The position numbers and the translations under genes were made by a program. A stretch of 64,000 bases of DNA from Collinsella sp. TF08-11AT (GTDB taxonomy: Bacteria > Actinomycetota > Coriobacteriia > Coriobacteriales > Coriobacteriaceae). Location: assembly GCF_003437035.1 (NCBI RefSeq), contig NZ_QSRL01000011.1, positions 13,061-77,060 of the forward strand. Reading direction: 5' to 3'. Positions 57,103-64,000 of the stretch are shown here, in pieces. The number at the start of each line of letters is the position of its first letter. The stretch's first letter is position 1. The notes beneath the pieces were generated by a model. It saw nothing but the letters and a program-made list of their open reading frames with translations, was not told where the DNA came from and made no database searches.

Positions 57103-57317
57103 TCTCCATCTGTAACAATTAGACGAGGATTTGGGTTCCAGATGTTACAGATCGAGACAAACCTTTCGGCGGATTTTGAATGTCTTGATTTGTAACAGTA
57201 AGAGGGGTTTTGGGGCCCAAGATGTTACAGATCGAGATTGAAGTCGGGGAGGGACCCCTGTGTCTCGATCTGTAACACCTAGACCCGGATTTCGCCTCCA
57301 CCTGTTACAGATTGAGA
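57103..57317. repeat. Array of six 15-bp repeats in alternating orientation, 25-bp spacers
   Basis: Repeats at 57103-57117, 57143-57157, 57183-57197, 57223-57237, 57263-57277 and 57303-57317. Odd ones read TCTCGATCTGTAACA (small variations), even ones the reverse complement TGTTACAGATCGAGA. Every gap is exactly 25 bases, so the pitch is 40. The spacers inside each inverted pair are related to each other (TAGAC, GGATTT, TCC blocks); those between pairs are not. It is not a CRISPR array, because the orientation alternates. It lies between the divergent GlpA-like operon and the zinc-ribbon gene. Confidence 0.9.
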
Positions 57318-57417
57318 TGTTTGTGTCCGCACCAGCCCCGTCCCTAGCCGTAGTCCCATATAAACAAACCCCGTGGTAAACTTGACCGTACTGTAAATAT
57401 TCCGAAAGGTACCCGTA

Positions 57418-57849
57418 ATGTCCAAGTACATCTCCGAGCTCATGTCGCCGCAGCTTATGGGCGTCGTCTATGCCTTCGTTGGCTTTATCATCGCCCTGTA
57501 CGTGCTGTCGGTCGTCTATGTGTTCATCGACGCTCGCCGCCGCGGCGCCAGCGCCTACGTGGCATGGGGCATCATCGCCCTCATCCCGTTTGTGGGCCTC
57601 ATTGCCTACCTGGTCCTGCGTCCGCACTCCTACGCCTCCGACCGCGAGGAGCAGGAGCTGGACATGGCTCTGCGCGAGCGCCAGCTTGCCCAGTACGGCA
57701 CCTGCCCGCAGTGCGGCGCGCCCATCGAGAAGGACTTCGTCGTCTGCCCGGTGTGCGATACCCAGGTTCGCAACGTATGCCCCAGCTGCCATCGCCCGCT
57801 CGATGCGCACTGGAAGGTCTGCCCCTACTGCCGAACTCGCATCCAGTAA
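57418..57849 (+). CDS. Membrane-anchored zinc-ribbon protein
   Basis: A 143-residue protein with two membrane helices (LMGVVYAFVGFIIALYVLSVVYVF near residue 13 and VAWGIIALIPFVGLIAYLVL near 48), the second in the pattern of a PLDc_N domain, then a charged linker and two zinc ribbons (CPQCGAPIEKDFVVCPVCDTQ and CPSCHRPLDAHWKVCPYCRTRI) near 95 and 119. It probably sits in the membrane with the ribbons in the cytoplasm. The start ATG 57418 follows GAAAGG. Role unknown; similar proteins occur widely in Coriobacteriia. Confidence 0.8.
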   Translation: MSKYISELMSPQLMGVVYAFVGFIIALYVLSVVYVFIDARRRGASAYVAWGIIALIPFVGLIAYLVLRPHSYASDREEQELDMALRERQLAQYGTCPQCGAPIEKDFVVCPVCDTQVRNVCPSCHRPLDAHWKVCPYCRTRIQ

Positions 57850-57948
57850 CGCATCCATCGCCGGGCCGGTCGCAAGCCACGGGCACCGCGCGTCCCGCGC
57901 AAGCCACACGCGCAACCCGCCCCACACGATGAAGCATGCGTAGAAAAT

Positions 57949-57980
57949 CGCCCGCCGTGCCATTAAGGTGCGGCGGGCGC
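57949..57980 (+). terminator. Hairpin between the zinc-ribbon gene and thrS
   Basis: CGCCCGCCG (57949-57957) pairs with CGGCGGGCG (57971-57979). It is followed at once by the thrS promoter rather than by a T run. Confidence 0.55.
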
Positions 57981-58051
57981 TTGTATACCAAGGCAACCTG
58001 CCTATAATGATGCAAGTTAAAACGACTAGCGCATCGCGCGCACTTGCATCA
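57981..58051 (+). promoter_or_regulatory. thrS promoter and 10-bp inverted repeat in its leader
   Basis: TTGTAT (57981-57986), 16-base spacer, TATAAT (58003-58008). TGATGCAAGT (58008-58017) is inverted as ACTTGCATCA (58042-58051), overlapping the -10 and the expected start of transcription, which suggests an operator or leader structure for thrS control. Confidence 0.6.
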
Positions 58052-58077
58052 GGCATCCGAGAGGAGAAAATATACCC

Positions 58078-59841
58078 ATGAAGGCACTCTACAATGACGG
58101 TTCGGTGGCCGAGCTCCCGCAGGACGAGGTCACGCACGTCATCCGCCACTCCGCCGCGCACATCATGGCGCAGGCCATCAAGCGCCTGTACCCCCAGGCC
58201 GACTTTGCATACGGCCCCGCGACTGACAACGGCTTCTACTACGACGTCGACCTGCCCGAGGGCGTCAAGATCAGCGAGGACGACTTCCCCGCGATCGAGG
58301 CCGAGATGAAGAAGATTGTCAAGGAGAACCTCAAGTTCACCGTGTACGAGAAGCCCCGCGCCGAGGCCATCGCCCTTATGGAGGAGCGCGGCGAGAAGTA
58401 TAAGGTCGAGCACATCGGCGACCTGGACGACGACGCCCGCATCACCTTCTACCAGCAGGGCGACTACATCGACATGTGCGTCGGCCCCCACATCTGCTAC
58501 ACCAAGGCGCTGAAGGCCTTTAAGCTCACCGGCGTCTCGGGTGCCTACTGGAAGGGCGACAAGGACAACAAGATGCTCACCCGCATCAACGGCGTCGCCT
58601 TTGCCACCAAGGAAGAGCTCGACGAGCACATGCACATGCTTGAGGAGGCCAAGAAGCGCGACCACCGCAAGATCGGCCGCGAGATGGACCTCTTTATGAT
58701 GCGCGACGAGGCCCCCGGCTTCCCGTTCTTCCTGCCCAACGGCATGATCCTTAAGAACACGCTGCTGGACTACTGGCGCGAGATTCACCACAAGGCCGGC
58801 TACGTGGAGATCTCCACGCCGCTCATCATGAACAAGCAGCTGTGGAAGACTTCGGGCCACTGGGACCACTACAAGGACAACATGTACTCCACCGTCATCG
58901 ACGACGAAGAGTACTGCATTAAGCCCATGAACTGCCCGGGCGGCGTGCTGGTGTACGCCTCCAAGCCGCACTCCTACCGCGAGCTGCCCATTCGCGCCGG
59001 CGAGATTGGCCTGGTGCACCGCCACGAGCTGCGCGGCGCCCTGCACGGCCTGTTCCGCGTGCGCTGCTTTAACCAGGACGACGCCCACCTGTTTGTGCGT
59101 CCCGACCAGTTGACCGACGAGATCGTGGGCGTGGTCAACCTGATCGACTCCGTGTACCAGAAGTTTGGCTTTAAGTACCACGTTGAGCTTTCCACCCGCC
59201 CCGAGGACTCCATGGGTTCCGACGAGGACTGGGCTCGCGCCGAGGAGGGCCTGCGCACCGCTCTGGAGAAGCTGGGCATGGACTACGAGGTCAACGAGGG
59301 CGACGGCGCCTTCTACGGCCCCAAGATCGACTTCCATCTGGAGGATTCGCTCGGCCGTACCTGGCAGTGTGGCACCGTCCAGCTCGACTTCCAGATGCCG
59401 CTCAACTTTGACCTGGAGTACGTGGACGCCGACGGTACCAAGAAGCGCCCCATCATGCTGCATCGCGTGTGCTTTGGCTCCATCGAGCGCTTTATCGGTA
59501 TTCTGATTGAGCACTTTGCGGGCAAATTCCCCACCTGGCTGGCCCCCGTGCAGGTCAAGGCGCTTCCCGTCTCGGAGAAGAGCCGCGACTACGCCCACGA
59601 GGTGTGCGCCAAGCTGGAGGAGGCCGGCATTCGTGTGGTCTGTGACGACCGCGATGAGAAGATCGGCTACAAGATCCGCGAGGCCCGCAGTATCGACCGC
59701 GTGCCCTATATGCTCATCTTGGGCGAGAAGGAGGTCGAGGCCGGCAACATCTCCGTCCGCGATCGCTCCAATGAGACCGTTCAGATGAGCGTTGACGAGT
59801 TTGTTGCGAAGGTGACCGAGGAGATCAAGACTCGCGCCTAA
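58078..59841 (+). CDS. thrS: Threonyl-tRNA synthetase
   Basis: Charges tRNA-Thr. The 587 residues lack the N-terminal TGS domain of E. coli ThrS and begin with the editing domain (HVIRHSAAHIMAQAIKRLYP near residue 21; Cys in YIDMCVGPHI near 137). Class II motifs follow: motif 1 near 228 (YWREIHHKAGYVEISTP), motif 2 with ELRGALHGLFRVRCFNQDDAH near 318, and motif 3 with GSIERFIGILIEHFAGKFP near 466; an anticodon-binding domain ends the protein. The zinc ligands include MNCPGGVLVY. The start ATG 58078 follows AGAGGAG. Two terminators close the gene. Confidence 0.96.
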   Translation: MKALYNDGSVAELPQDEVTHVIRHSAAHIMAQAIKRLYPQADFAYGPATDNGFYYDVDLPEGVKISEDDFPAIEAEMKKIVKENLKFTVYEKPRAEAIALMEERGEKYKVEHIGDLDDDARITFYQQGDYIDMCVGPHICYTKALKAFKLTGVSGAYWKGDKDNKMLTRINGVAFATKEELDEHMHMLEEAKKRDHRKIGREMDLFMMRDEAPGFPFFLPNGMILKNTLLDYWREIHHKAGYVEISTPLIMNKQLWKTSGHWDHYKDNMYSTVIDDEEYCIKPMNCPGGVLVYASKPHSYRELPIRAGEIGLVHRHELRGALHGLFRVRCFNQDDAHLFVRPDQLTDEIVGVVNLIDSVYQKFGFKYHVELSTRPEDSMGSDEDWARAEEGLRTALEKLGMDYEVNEGDGAFYGPKIDFHLEDSLGRTWQCGTVQLDFQMPLNFDLEYVDADGTKKRPIMLHRVCFGSIERFIGILIEHFAGKFPTWLAPVQVKALPVSEKSRDYAHEVCAKLEEAGIRVVCDDRDEKIGYKIREARSIDRVPYMLILGEKEVEAGNISVRDRSNETVQMSVDEFVAKVTEEIKTRA

Positions 59842-59863
59842 GGCAAACTTCACAACAATTAAC

Positions 59864-59940
59864 AAAGGCGACCGTCCACAGAGGGCGGTCGCCTTTTTCA
59901 TGCCGAAATAAGAAAAGCCGCTGGTTGAGCGGCTTTTTTT
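59864..59940 (+). terminator. Tandem terminators of thrS
   Basis: First: AAAGGCGACCG (59864-59874) with CGGTCGCCTTT (59886-59896). Second: AAAAGCCGCT (59913-59922) with AGCGGCTTTT (59928-59937), then TTT. They isolate the polysaccharide locus from thrS. Confidence 0.9.
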
Positions 59941-59946
59941 GTTGCA

Positions 59947-60080
59947 CAAAAAGGTACAGGTTTTTGTAGAGGGCTATGGAGATGTATCTACCGACAGGAC
60001 ATTTTGCGTAATCTGGGCAATCGTTGATTAATTGCTCGTATAATTGCCTATGTCGAAAGATACAAAAACCTGTACTTTTG
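59947..60080. repeat. Long inverted repeat upstream of the NusG-like gene, AAAAGG(G/T)ACAGGTTT family
   Basis: GTACAGGTTTTTGTA (59954-59968) pairs perfectly with TACAAAAACCTGTAC (60061-60075); the pairing extends outward past one bulged G. The left arm resembles the arms at 34244 and 47514 (AAAAGG-ACAGGTTT). Between the arms are GGCAAT/AATTGCC and a TATAAT (60039-60044). Confidence 0.65.
60039..60044 (+). promoter_or_regulatory. -10 element of the NusG-like gene
   Basis: A perfect TATAAT inside the loop of the inverted repeat, giving a leader of roughly 115 bases; no good -35 was seen. Confidence 0.4.
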
Positions 60081-60166
60081 CGACTGCGCCTAGCTGCGAG
60101 CGAGAAGCCTGTTCTAAACGCCCCTGCATTTGCGTGCATCGCAAAGCAAGAGAAGGGGGCGAGAAC

Positions 60167-60757
60167 ATGGAACAGACGGCACGGCGCCAAGAGCAGCTGC
60201 CGGGCGCATTTAACGGCGTCACCACCAGTAGCCAGCACGGCCGCGTTCGCTGGTATCTGGTCCACACCCCCAATGGAAAAGAGCGCGAGACCTGCGAAAA
60301 GGTCCGCCGCATTATCCCGCACAACCTTATGCAGGACGCTTTTGTAATGCAAAAGGAGTTCTGGTTTAAGCGGGACGGCTCTTGGTCGCTCCAAACCAAA
60401 CCTATGTACAAGGAATACTTCTTCGTCGCCACGCACGATGCCGCCACGCTCGATAGGGCCCTTGCCCAATTGAGCTTTGGTTGTCGCATCGCCGGCAGTA
60501 GGGAGCGGGCGTACATGCCCATGCCGGACGATGCGCAAGATTGGTACCGCAGTGTTCTGGACGACGACGGCGTGGTGCGCAACAGCGTTGCGCGCATAGA
60601 AGACGGCGTGTTGCACATAGAGCAAGGGCCCTTGGTGGGGCAAGAGGCCCGTGTAAAGAAGATCGACCGTCATAAGCGCTGGTGCCTGGTAGACGTGGGT
60701 GGTGGCGACTCCGGTTTTAGGGAGCTGCTACCGCTCGACGTTCCCAGCAAAACGTAA
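60167..60757 (+). CDS. NusG-paralogue transcription antiterminator (LoaP/UpxY type)
   Basis: Specialised NusG relatives bind RNA polymerase and help it read through terminators in one long operon. The 196 residues have an NGN domain (RWYLVHTPNGKERETCEKVRRIIP near residue 28, EYFFVATHDAATLDRAL near 81) and a C-terminal KOW domain (EQGPLVGQEARVKKIDRHKRWCLVDV near 152). An N-terminal 25-residue extension is extra to NusG. The start ATG 60167 follows AAGGGGG; the frame stays open upstream to ATG 60044 but without a site. It is the first gene of a polysaccharide locus, the usual place for LoaP. A hairpin just before the next gene is a candidate target. Confidence 0.85.
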   Translation: MEQTARRQEQLPGAFNGVTTSSQHGRVRWYLVHTPNGKERETCEKVRRIIPHNLMQDAFVMQKEFWFKRDGSWSLQTKPMYKEYFFVATHDAATLDRALAQLSFGCRIAGSRERAYMPMPDDAQDWYRSVLDDDGVVRNSVARIEDGVLHIEQGPLVGQEARVKKIDRHKRWCLVDVGGGDSGFRELLPLDVPSKT

Positions 60758-60803
60758 GGGAGACGTTGTACCGGCAAATCATTTGGTTTTTGGATTCATA
60801 GAT

Positions 60804-60829
60804 GGGGAGGGGTTCCTGGGGACAGGAAC
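60804..60829 (+). promoter_or_regulatory. Hairpin between ribosome binding site and start codon of the sugar transferase gene
   Basis: GGGGAGG (60804-60810) is followed by GTTCCTG GGGA CAGGAAC (60812-60829), a 7-bp stem with a four-base loop, ending directly at the GTG start. The hairpin would bring the distant binding site within normal reach, and it is also a candidate recognition element for the NusG-like protein encoded upstream. Confidence 0.5.
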
Positions 60830-61543
60830 GTGAGTTTTATTGTGGCTGCTAAAGAAGTAACAGAGAGTTGTACATCAACGGTTGGTGCGCTGGCTTTCAA
60901 TCAGATAAAGCCGAGCGGTACACTTGGGTATCGCATCGTCAAGAGGCTGTTTGACCTTGTGTTTAGTCTTATGGCAATCGCTATTTTATTCATTCCAGTG
61001 GGTCTTGTGTGCGTCCTGATTTGTCTAGAGTCTCCGGGTAGTCCCTTGTACACCCAGGAACGAATTGGCAAAAATGGCAAGGTCATTAAGATCTTTAAGC
61101 TGCGCAGCATGGTTGCCGATGCTGGCAATGTTCAGAAGTATTTAAATTTTGAGCAGCTGCATCAGTGGGAAATTGAGCGCAAGGTCGATAACGATCCGCG
61201 CATCACTAAGGTCGGGCAGTTTATTCGTAAGTGCTCTATCGATGAGATGCCGCAGTTTCTTAATGTTTTAAATGGTGATTTATCCGTTATCGGTCCTCGT
61301 CCCATTACGCGTGATGAACTCGAAATGCATTTTTCTGATGAGGATAAGGTTGTATTTCTTTCGGTTCAACCTGGAATTACCGGGTTATGGCAGGCGACGG
61401 ATCGCAACGATGCGTCATTTGAAAGCGGTCTGCGCCAAAAAATCGAATTGCATTACGTGCGGAACCGTTGTTTCCGAATGGATTGGAAGTGTTTTGCTGG
61501 CACTTTCGGCGCCATGTTTGGCAAGGAGAGGACGGGCCGATAG
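60830..61543 (+). CDS. Sugar-phosphate transferase starting polysaccharide synthesis (WcaJ/CpsE family)
   Basis: Transfers a sugar 1-phosphate to undecaprenyl phosphate at the inner membrane, the first step of a repeat unit. The 237 residues have one hydrophobic re-entrant helix (LFDLVFSLMAIAILFIPVGLVCVLIC near residue 40), then KLRSMVADAG near 92, DPRITKVGQFIRKCSIDEMPQFLNVLNGDLSVIGPRP near 121 with the DE catalytic pair, and PGITGLWQ near 183. It is the short type without the long N-terminal membrane domain. The start is GTG 60830. Base composition is more AT-rich than rfbA, suggesting acquisition. Confidence 0.9.
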   Translation: MSFIVAAKEVTESCTSTVGALAFNQIKPSGTLGYRIVKRLFDLVFSLMAIAILFIPVGLVCVLICLESPGSPLYTQERIGKNGKVIKIFKLRSMVADAGNVQKYLNFEQLHQWEIERKVDNDPRITKVGQFIRKCSIDEMPQFLNVLNGDLSVIGPRPITRDELEMHFSDEDKVVFLSVQPGITGLWQATDRNDASFESGLRQKIELHYVRNRCFRMDWKCFAGTFGAMFGKERTGR

Positions 61544-62413
61544 ATGGAAATATCCGTCATCATTCCGACTCTTAATGCTGAGCATGAAATCGATGGGCTT
61601 TTAATTGCCCTCGAACACCAGTCTATTCAGCCGGTTGATATCCTTATCGTTGATTCCGCTTCGGAAGATAAAACTATAGAGCTGGTCCGGCAGCACAAAA
61701 GAGTCCGCCTTCTGAAGATTGATCGCCAGGATTTCAACCACGGCACCACAAGAGACATGGCACTAAGGGAGTCGAGGGGTGACTTTGTATGCTTCCTTAC
61801 CCAAGATGCTGTGCCTGTTTCTGATGATTACCTGGAGCGGCTTGTTGCTCCCATGCTTGATGATTCCGATATCGCTCTCGTAAGCGGCAGGCAGCTGCCT
61901 AAGGCGGATGCCCGACGTTTTGAACAGCTGGTGCGTGGTTTCAACTATCCCGACCGGCCGTCCGTTCGTTCCAAATGTGATCTCGAGAAACTCGGTATTA
62001 AGACTTTTTTTGCATCTGACACCTGTTCTGCCTATCGACGGACCGCATATCTCGAATGCGGTGGATTCGATCATGTCAACACCAACGAGGACATGCTTAT
62101 GGCCGCCAGGTTTATCGCCTCAGGAATGAAGGTCGCTTACGAGCCGCGTGCCGAGGTCTATCACTCGCATAACTTGACGCCTTCCCAACAGTTTGCCCGC
62201 AACCGTGCCGTCGGTTTCTTTCTCGAAACGCATGCAGACGAACTCATGCATGCAAGTGAGATTGGTGAAGGAAGCCGGCTCGCCAAGATGGTTTCGTCGC
62301 AACTTCTACGAGAGGGAAATCTTGGCGAGTTCGTTGCTTTCGGAGTCGATTGCTGCGCCCGCCTTCTCGGAAATCGCGCTGGCCGCAGGGCAGCAAGAAA
62401 TGAAAGGTTATAG
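61544..62413 (+). CDS. Family 2 glycosyltransferase (rhamnosyltransferase-like)
   Basis: Adds a sugar from a nucleotide or dTDP donor to the growing unit. The 289 residues have the GT-A start MEISVIIPTLNAEHEIDGLL, VDSASEDKTIEL near residue 37, the metal-binding region FLTQDAVPVSDDYLERLV near 84, and DTCSAYRRTAYLECGGFD near 153. NEDMLMAARFIASG near 178 supplies the catalytic Asp. With rfbA and rfbB next, dTDP-rhamnose is a likely donor, though rfbC and rfbD are out of view. ATG 61544 follows the preceding stop directly. AT-rich like its neighbour. Confidence 0.88.
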   Translation: MEISVIIPTLNAEHEIDGLLIALEHQSIQPVDILIVDSASEDKTIELVRQHKRVRLLKIDRQDFNHGTTRDMALRESRGDFVCFLTQDAVPVSDDYLERLVAPMLDDSDIALVSGRQLPKADARRFEQLVRGFNYPDRPSVRSKCDLEKLGIKTFFASDTCSAYRRTAYLECGGFDHVNTNEDMLMAARFIASGMKVAYEPRAEVYHSHNLTPSQQFARNRAVGFFLETHADELMHASEIGEGSRLAKMVSSQLLREGNLGEFVAFGVDCCARLLGNRAGRRAARNERL

Positions 62414-62416
62414 CCA

Positions 62417-63316
62417 ATGAAAGGCATCATCCTCGCCGGCGGTTCCGGCACGCGCCTGTACCCGCTCACGCTCGTGACCTCCAAGCAGCTGCTGCCGGTC
62501 TACGACAAGCCCATGATCTACTACCCGCTGTCCACCCTCATGCTGGCGGGCATCCGGGACATCCTGGTCATCTCCACGCCGACCGACCTGCCCAACTTCG
62601 AGCGCCTGCTCGGGGACGGCTCGCGCTACGGCGTCAACCTGTCCTACGCCGAGCAGCCCTCGCCGGACGGCCTGGCGCAGGCCTTCACCATCGGCGAGGA
62701 GTTCATCGGCGGCGAGCCCTGCGCGCTGGTGCTCGGCGACAACATCTTCTACGGCAACGGCCTGTCGCGCCACCTGACGCGCGCCGTCCAGAACGCCGAG
62801 TCGGGCCGCGCCACGGTCTTCGGCTACCACGTGGACGACCCCGAGCGCTTCGGCGTCGTCGAGTTCGACCGCGAGGGCCGTGCCGTCTCCATCGAGGAGA
62901 AGCCCGAGCGCCCCAAGAGCTCCTACGCCGTCACGGGGCTCTACTTCTACCCGGGCGACGTGGCCGCCAAGGCGCATGAGGTCAAGCCCTCGGCCCGCGG
63001 GGAGCTCGAGATCACCACGCTCAACCAGATGTACCTGGAGGAGGGGACGCTGTCCGTGGTCACCCTGGGCCGCGGGTACGCGTGGCTCGACACCGGCACC
63101 ATGGAGAGCCTGCACGAGGCCGCGGAGTTCGTCCGCGCCGTGGAGCACTCCCAGGACCTGCCGGTGTCCGTCCCCGAGGAGATCGCCTGGGAGAACGGCT
63201 GGATCGACACGGCGCGGCTGGAGGAGGCGGCCGCGGCCTACGGCAAGTCGGTCTACGGGCAGCACCTCAAGAAGGTCGCCGCCGGCGAGATCGTCAACAG
63301 CCCGCGCGAGTACTAG
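62417..63316 (+). CDS. rfbA: Glucose-1-phosphate thymidylyltransferase
   Basis: Makes dTDP-glucose from glucose 1-phosphate and dTTP, the first step to dTDP-rhamnose. The 299 residues begin [18 protein letters not shown] (nucleotide-binding loop) and contain [20 protein letters not shown] near residue 23, [10 protein letters not shown] near 106 (metal-binding Asp) and [17 protein letters not shown] near 218. The start ATG 62417 follows GAAAGG of the previous gene end. The GC content jumps here compared with the two genes upstream, so the operon looks assembled from parts of different origin. Confidence 0.97.
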   Translation: MKGIILAGGSGTRLYPLTLVTSKQLLPVYDKPMIYYPLSTLMLAGIRDILVISTPTDLPNFERLLGDGSRYGVNLSYAEQPSPDGLAQAFTIGEEFIGGEPCALVLGDNIFYGNGLSRHLTRAVQNAESGRATVFGYHVDDPERFGVVEFDREGRAVSIEEKPERPKSSYAVTGLYFYPGDVAAKAHEVKPSARGELEITTLNQMYLEEGTLSVVTLGRGYAWLDTGTMESLHEAAEFVRAVEHSQDLPVSVPEEIAWENGWIDTARLEEAAAAYGKSVYGQHLKKVAAGEIVNSPREY

Positions 63317-63323
63317 GAATTGA

Positions 63324-64000
<677 letters not shown>

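Noticed and set aside
57103..57317. CRISPR array
   Set aside because: Repeats alternate in orientation, are only 15 bases long, spacers inside pairs resemble one another, and no cas gene is in the window.

Overview
The window looks like chromosomal DNA of a high-GC anaerobic actinobacterium of the class Coriobacteriia, most likely a Collinsella or close relative. This is an inference from gene content (selenium and molybdenum enzymes, a double-cubane dehydratase-like pair, cysteine desulfidase, a DUF1667 flavoprotein operon), a mix of ATG, GTG and TTG starts, and GAAAGG-type ribosome binding sites. No phage or transposase gene was seen. Almost all genes are intact; polA is cut by the left edge and rfbB by the right edge.

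Layout. 1-6 kb: the end of polA, a Cof-type HAD hydrolase, then argG-argH behind a leader that encodes a short arginine-rich peptide followed by an intrinsic terminator (a probable attenuator). 6-20 kb: housekeeping and metabolic genes (ndk, rpiB, a CyuA-like cysteine desulfidase, a HAD hydrolase, rpsA, the RNase P RNA, a YigZ-like protein, a C_GCAxxG_C_C protein, a MetY-like enzyme, an MFS exporter, xpt, a GGQ-domain protein, a lipid kinase, a ClC channel). 20-44 kb: a molybdenum and selenium island. It holds moeA, mogA and modABC; a double-cubane-cluster-type protein with its activase; selD (itself a selenoprotein, with in-frame TGA at 28289); yedF, a DUF3343 gene and a class V aminotransferase; brnQ, tRNA-Pro, tRNA-Gly and a formate/nitrite-type channel; then selA, selB and the tRNA-Sec gene selC (38046-38142); gdhA; and a two-gene molybdenum hydroxylase of the YgfM/XdhD type. 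The region therefore encodes molybdate uptake, cofactor assembly, the whole selenocysteine machinery and a plausible client enzyme. 44-53 kb: tRNA-Leu, tig-clpP-clpX, valS, folC and a proline peptidase. 53-57 kb: a three-gene glycerol-3-phosphate-dehydrogenase-like flavoprotein operon. 57-64 kb: a zinc-ribbon membrane protein, thrS, then the start of a polysaccharide locus opened by a NusG paralogue (LoaP/UpxY type), followed by a sugar-phosphate transferase, a glycosyltransferase, rfbA and rfbB. The first genes of that locus are visibly more AT-rich than rfbA and rfbB.

The most unusual content is in the gaps between genes. Several families of long inverted repeats sit just downstream of genes. 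Within a family the core is conserved between copies while the outer arms differ completely from copy to copy yet stay complementary inside each copy (up to 33 perfect base pairs). Some arms are inverted copies of the neighbouring gene end or tRNA end. A second oddity is an array of six 15-bp repeats in strictly alternating orientation with exactly 25 bp between each (57103-57317). These two structures are the best candidates here for something undescribed.

Limits: all calls are by eye from sequence and family knowledge. No searches, folding programs or alignments were run. Start codons were chosen by ribosome binding site and family N-terminus.
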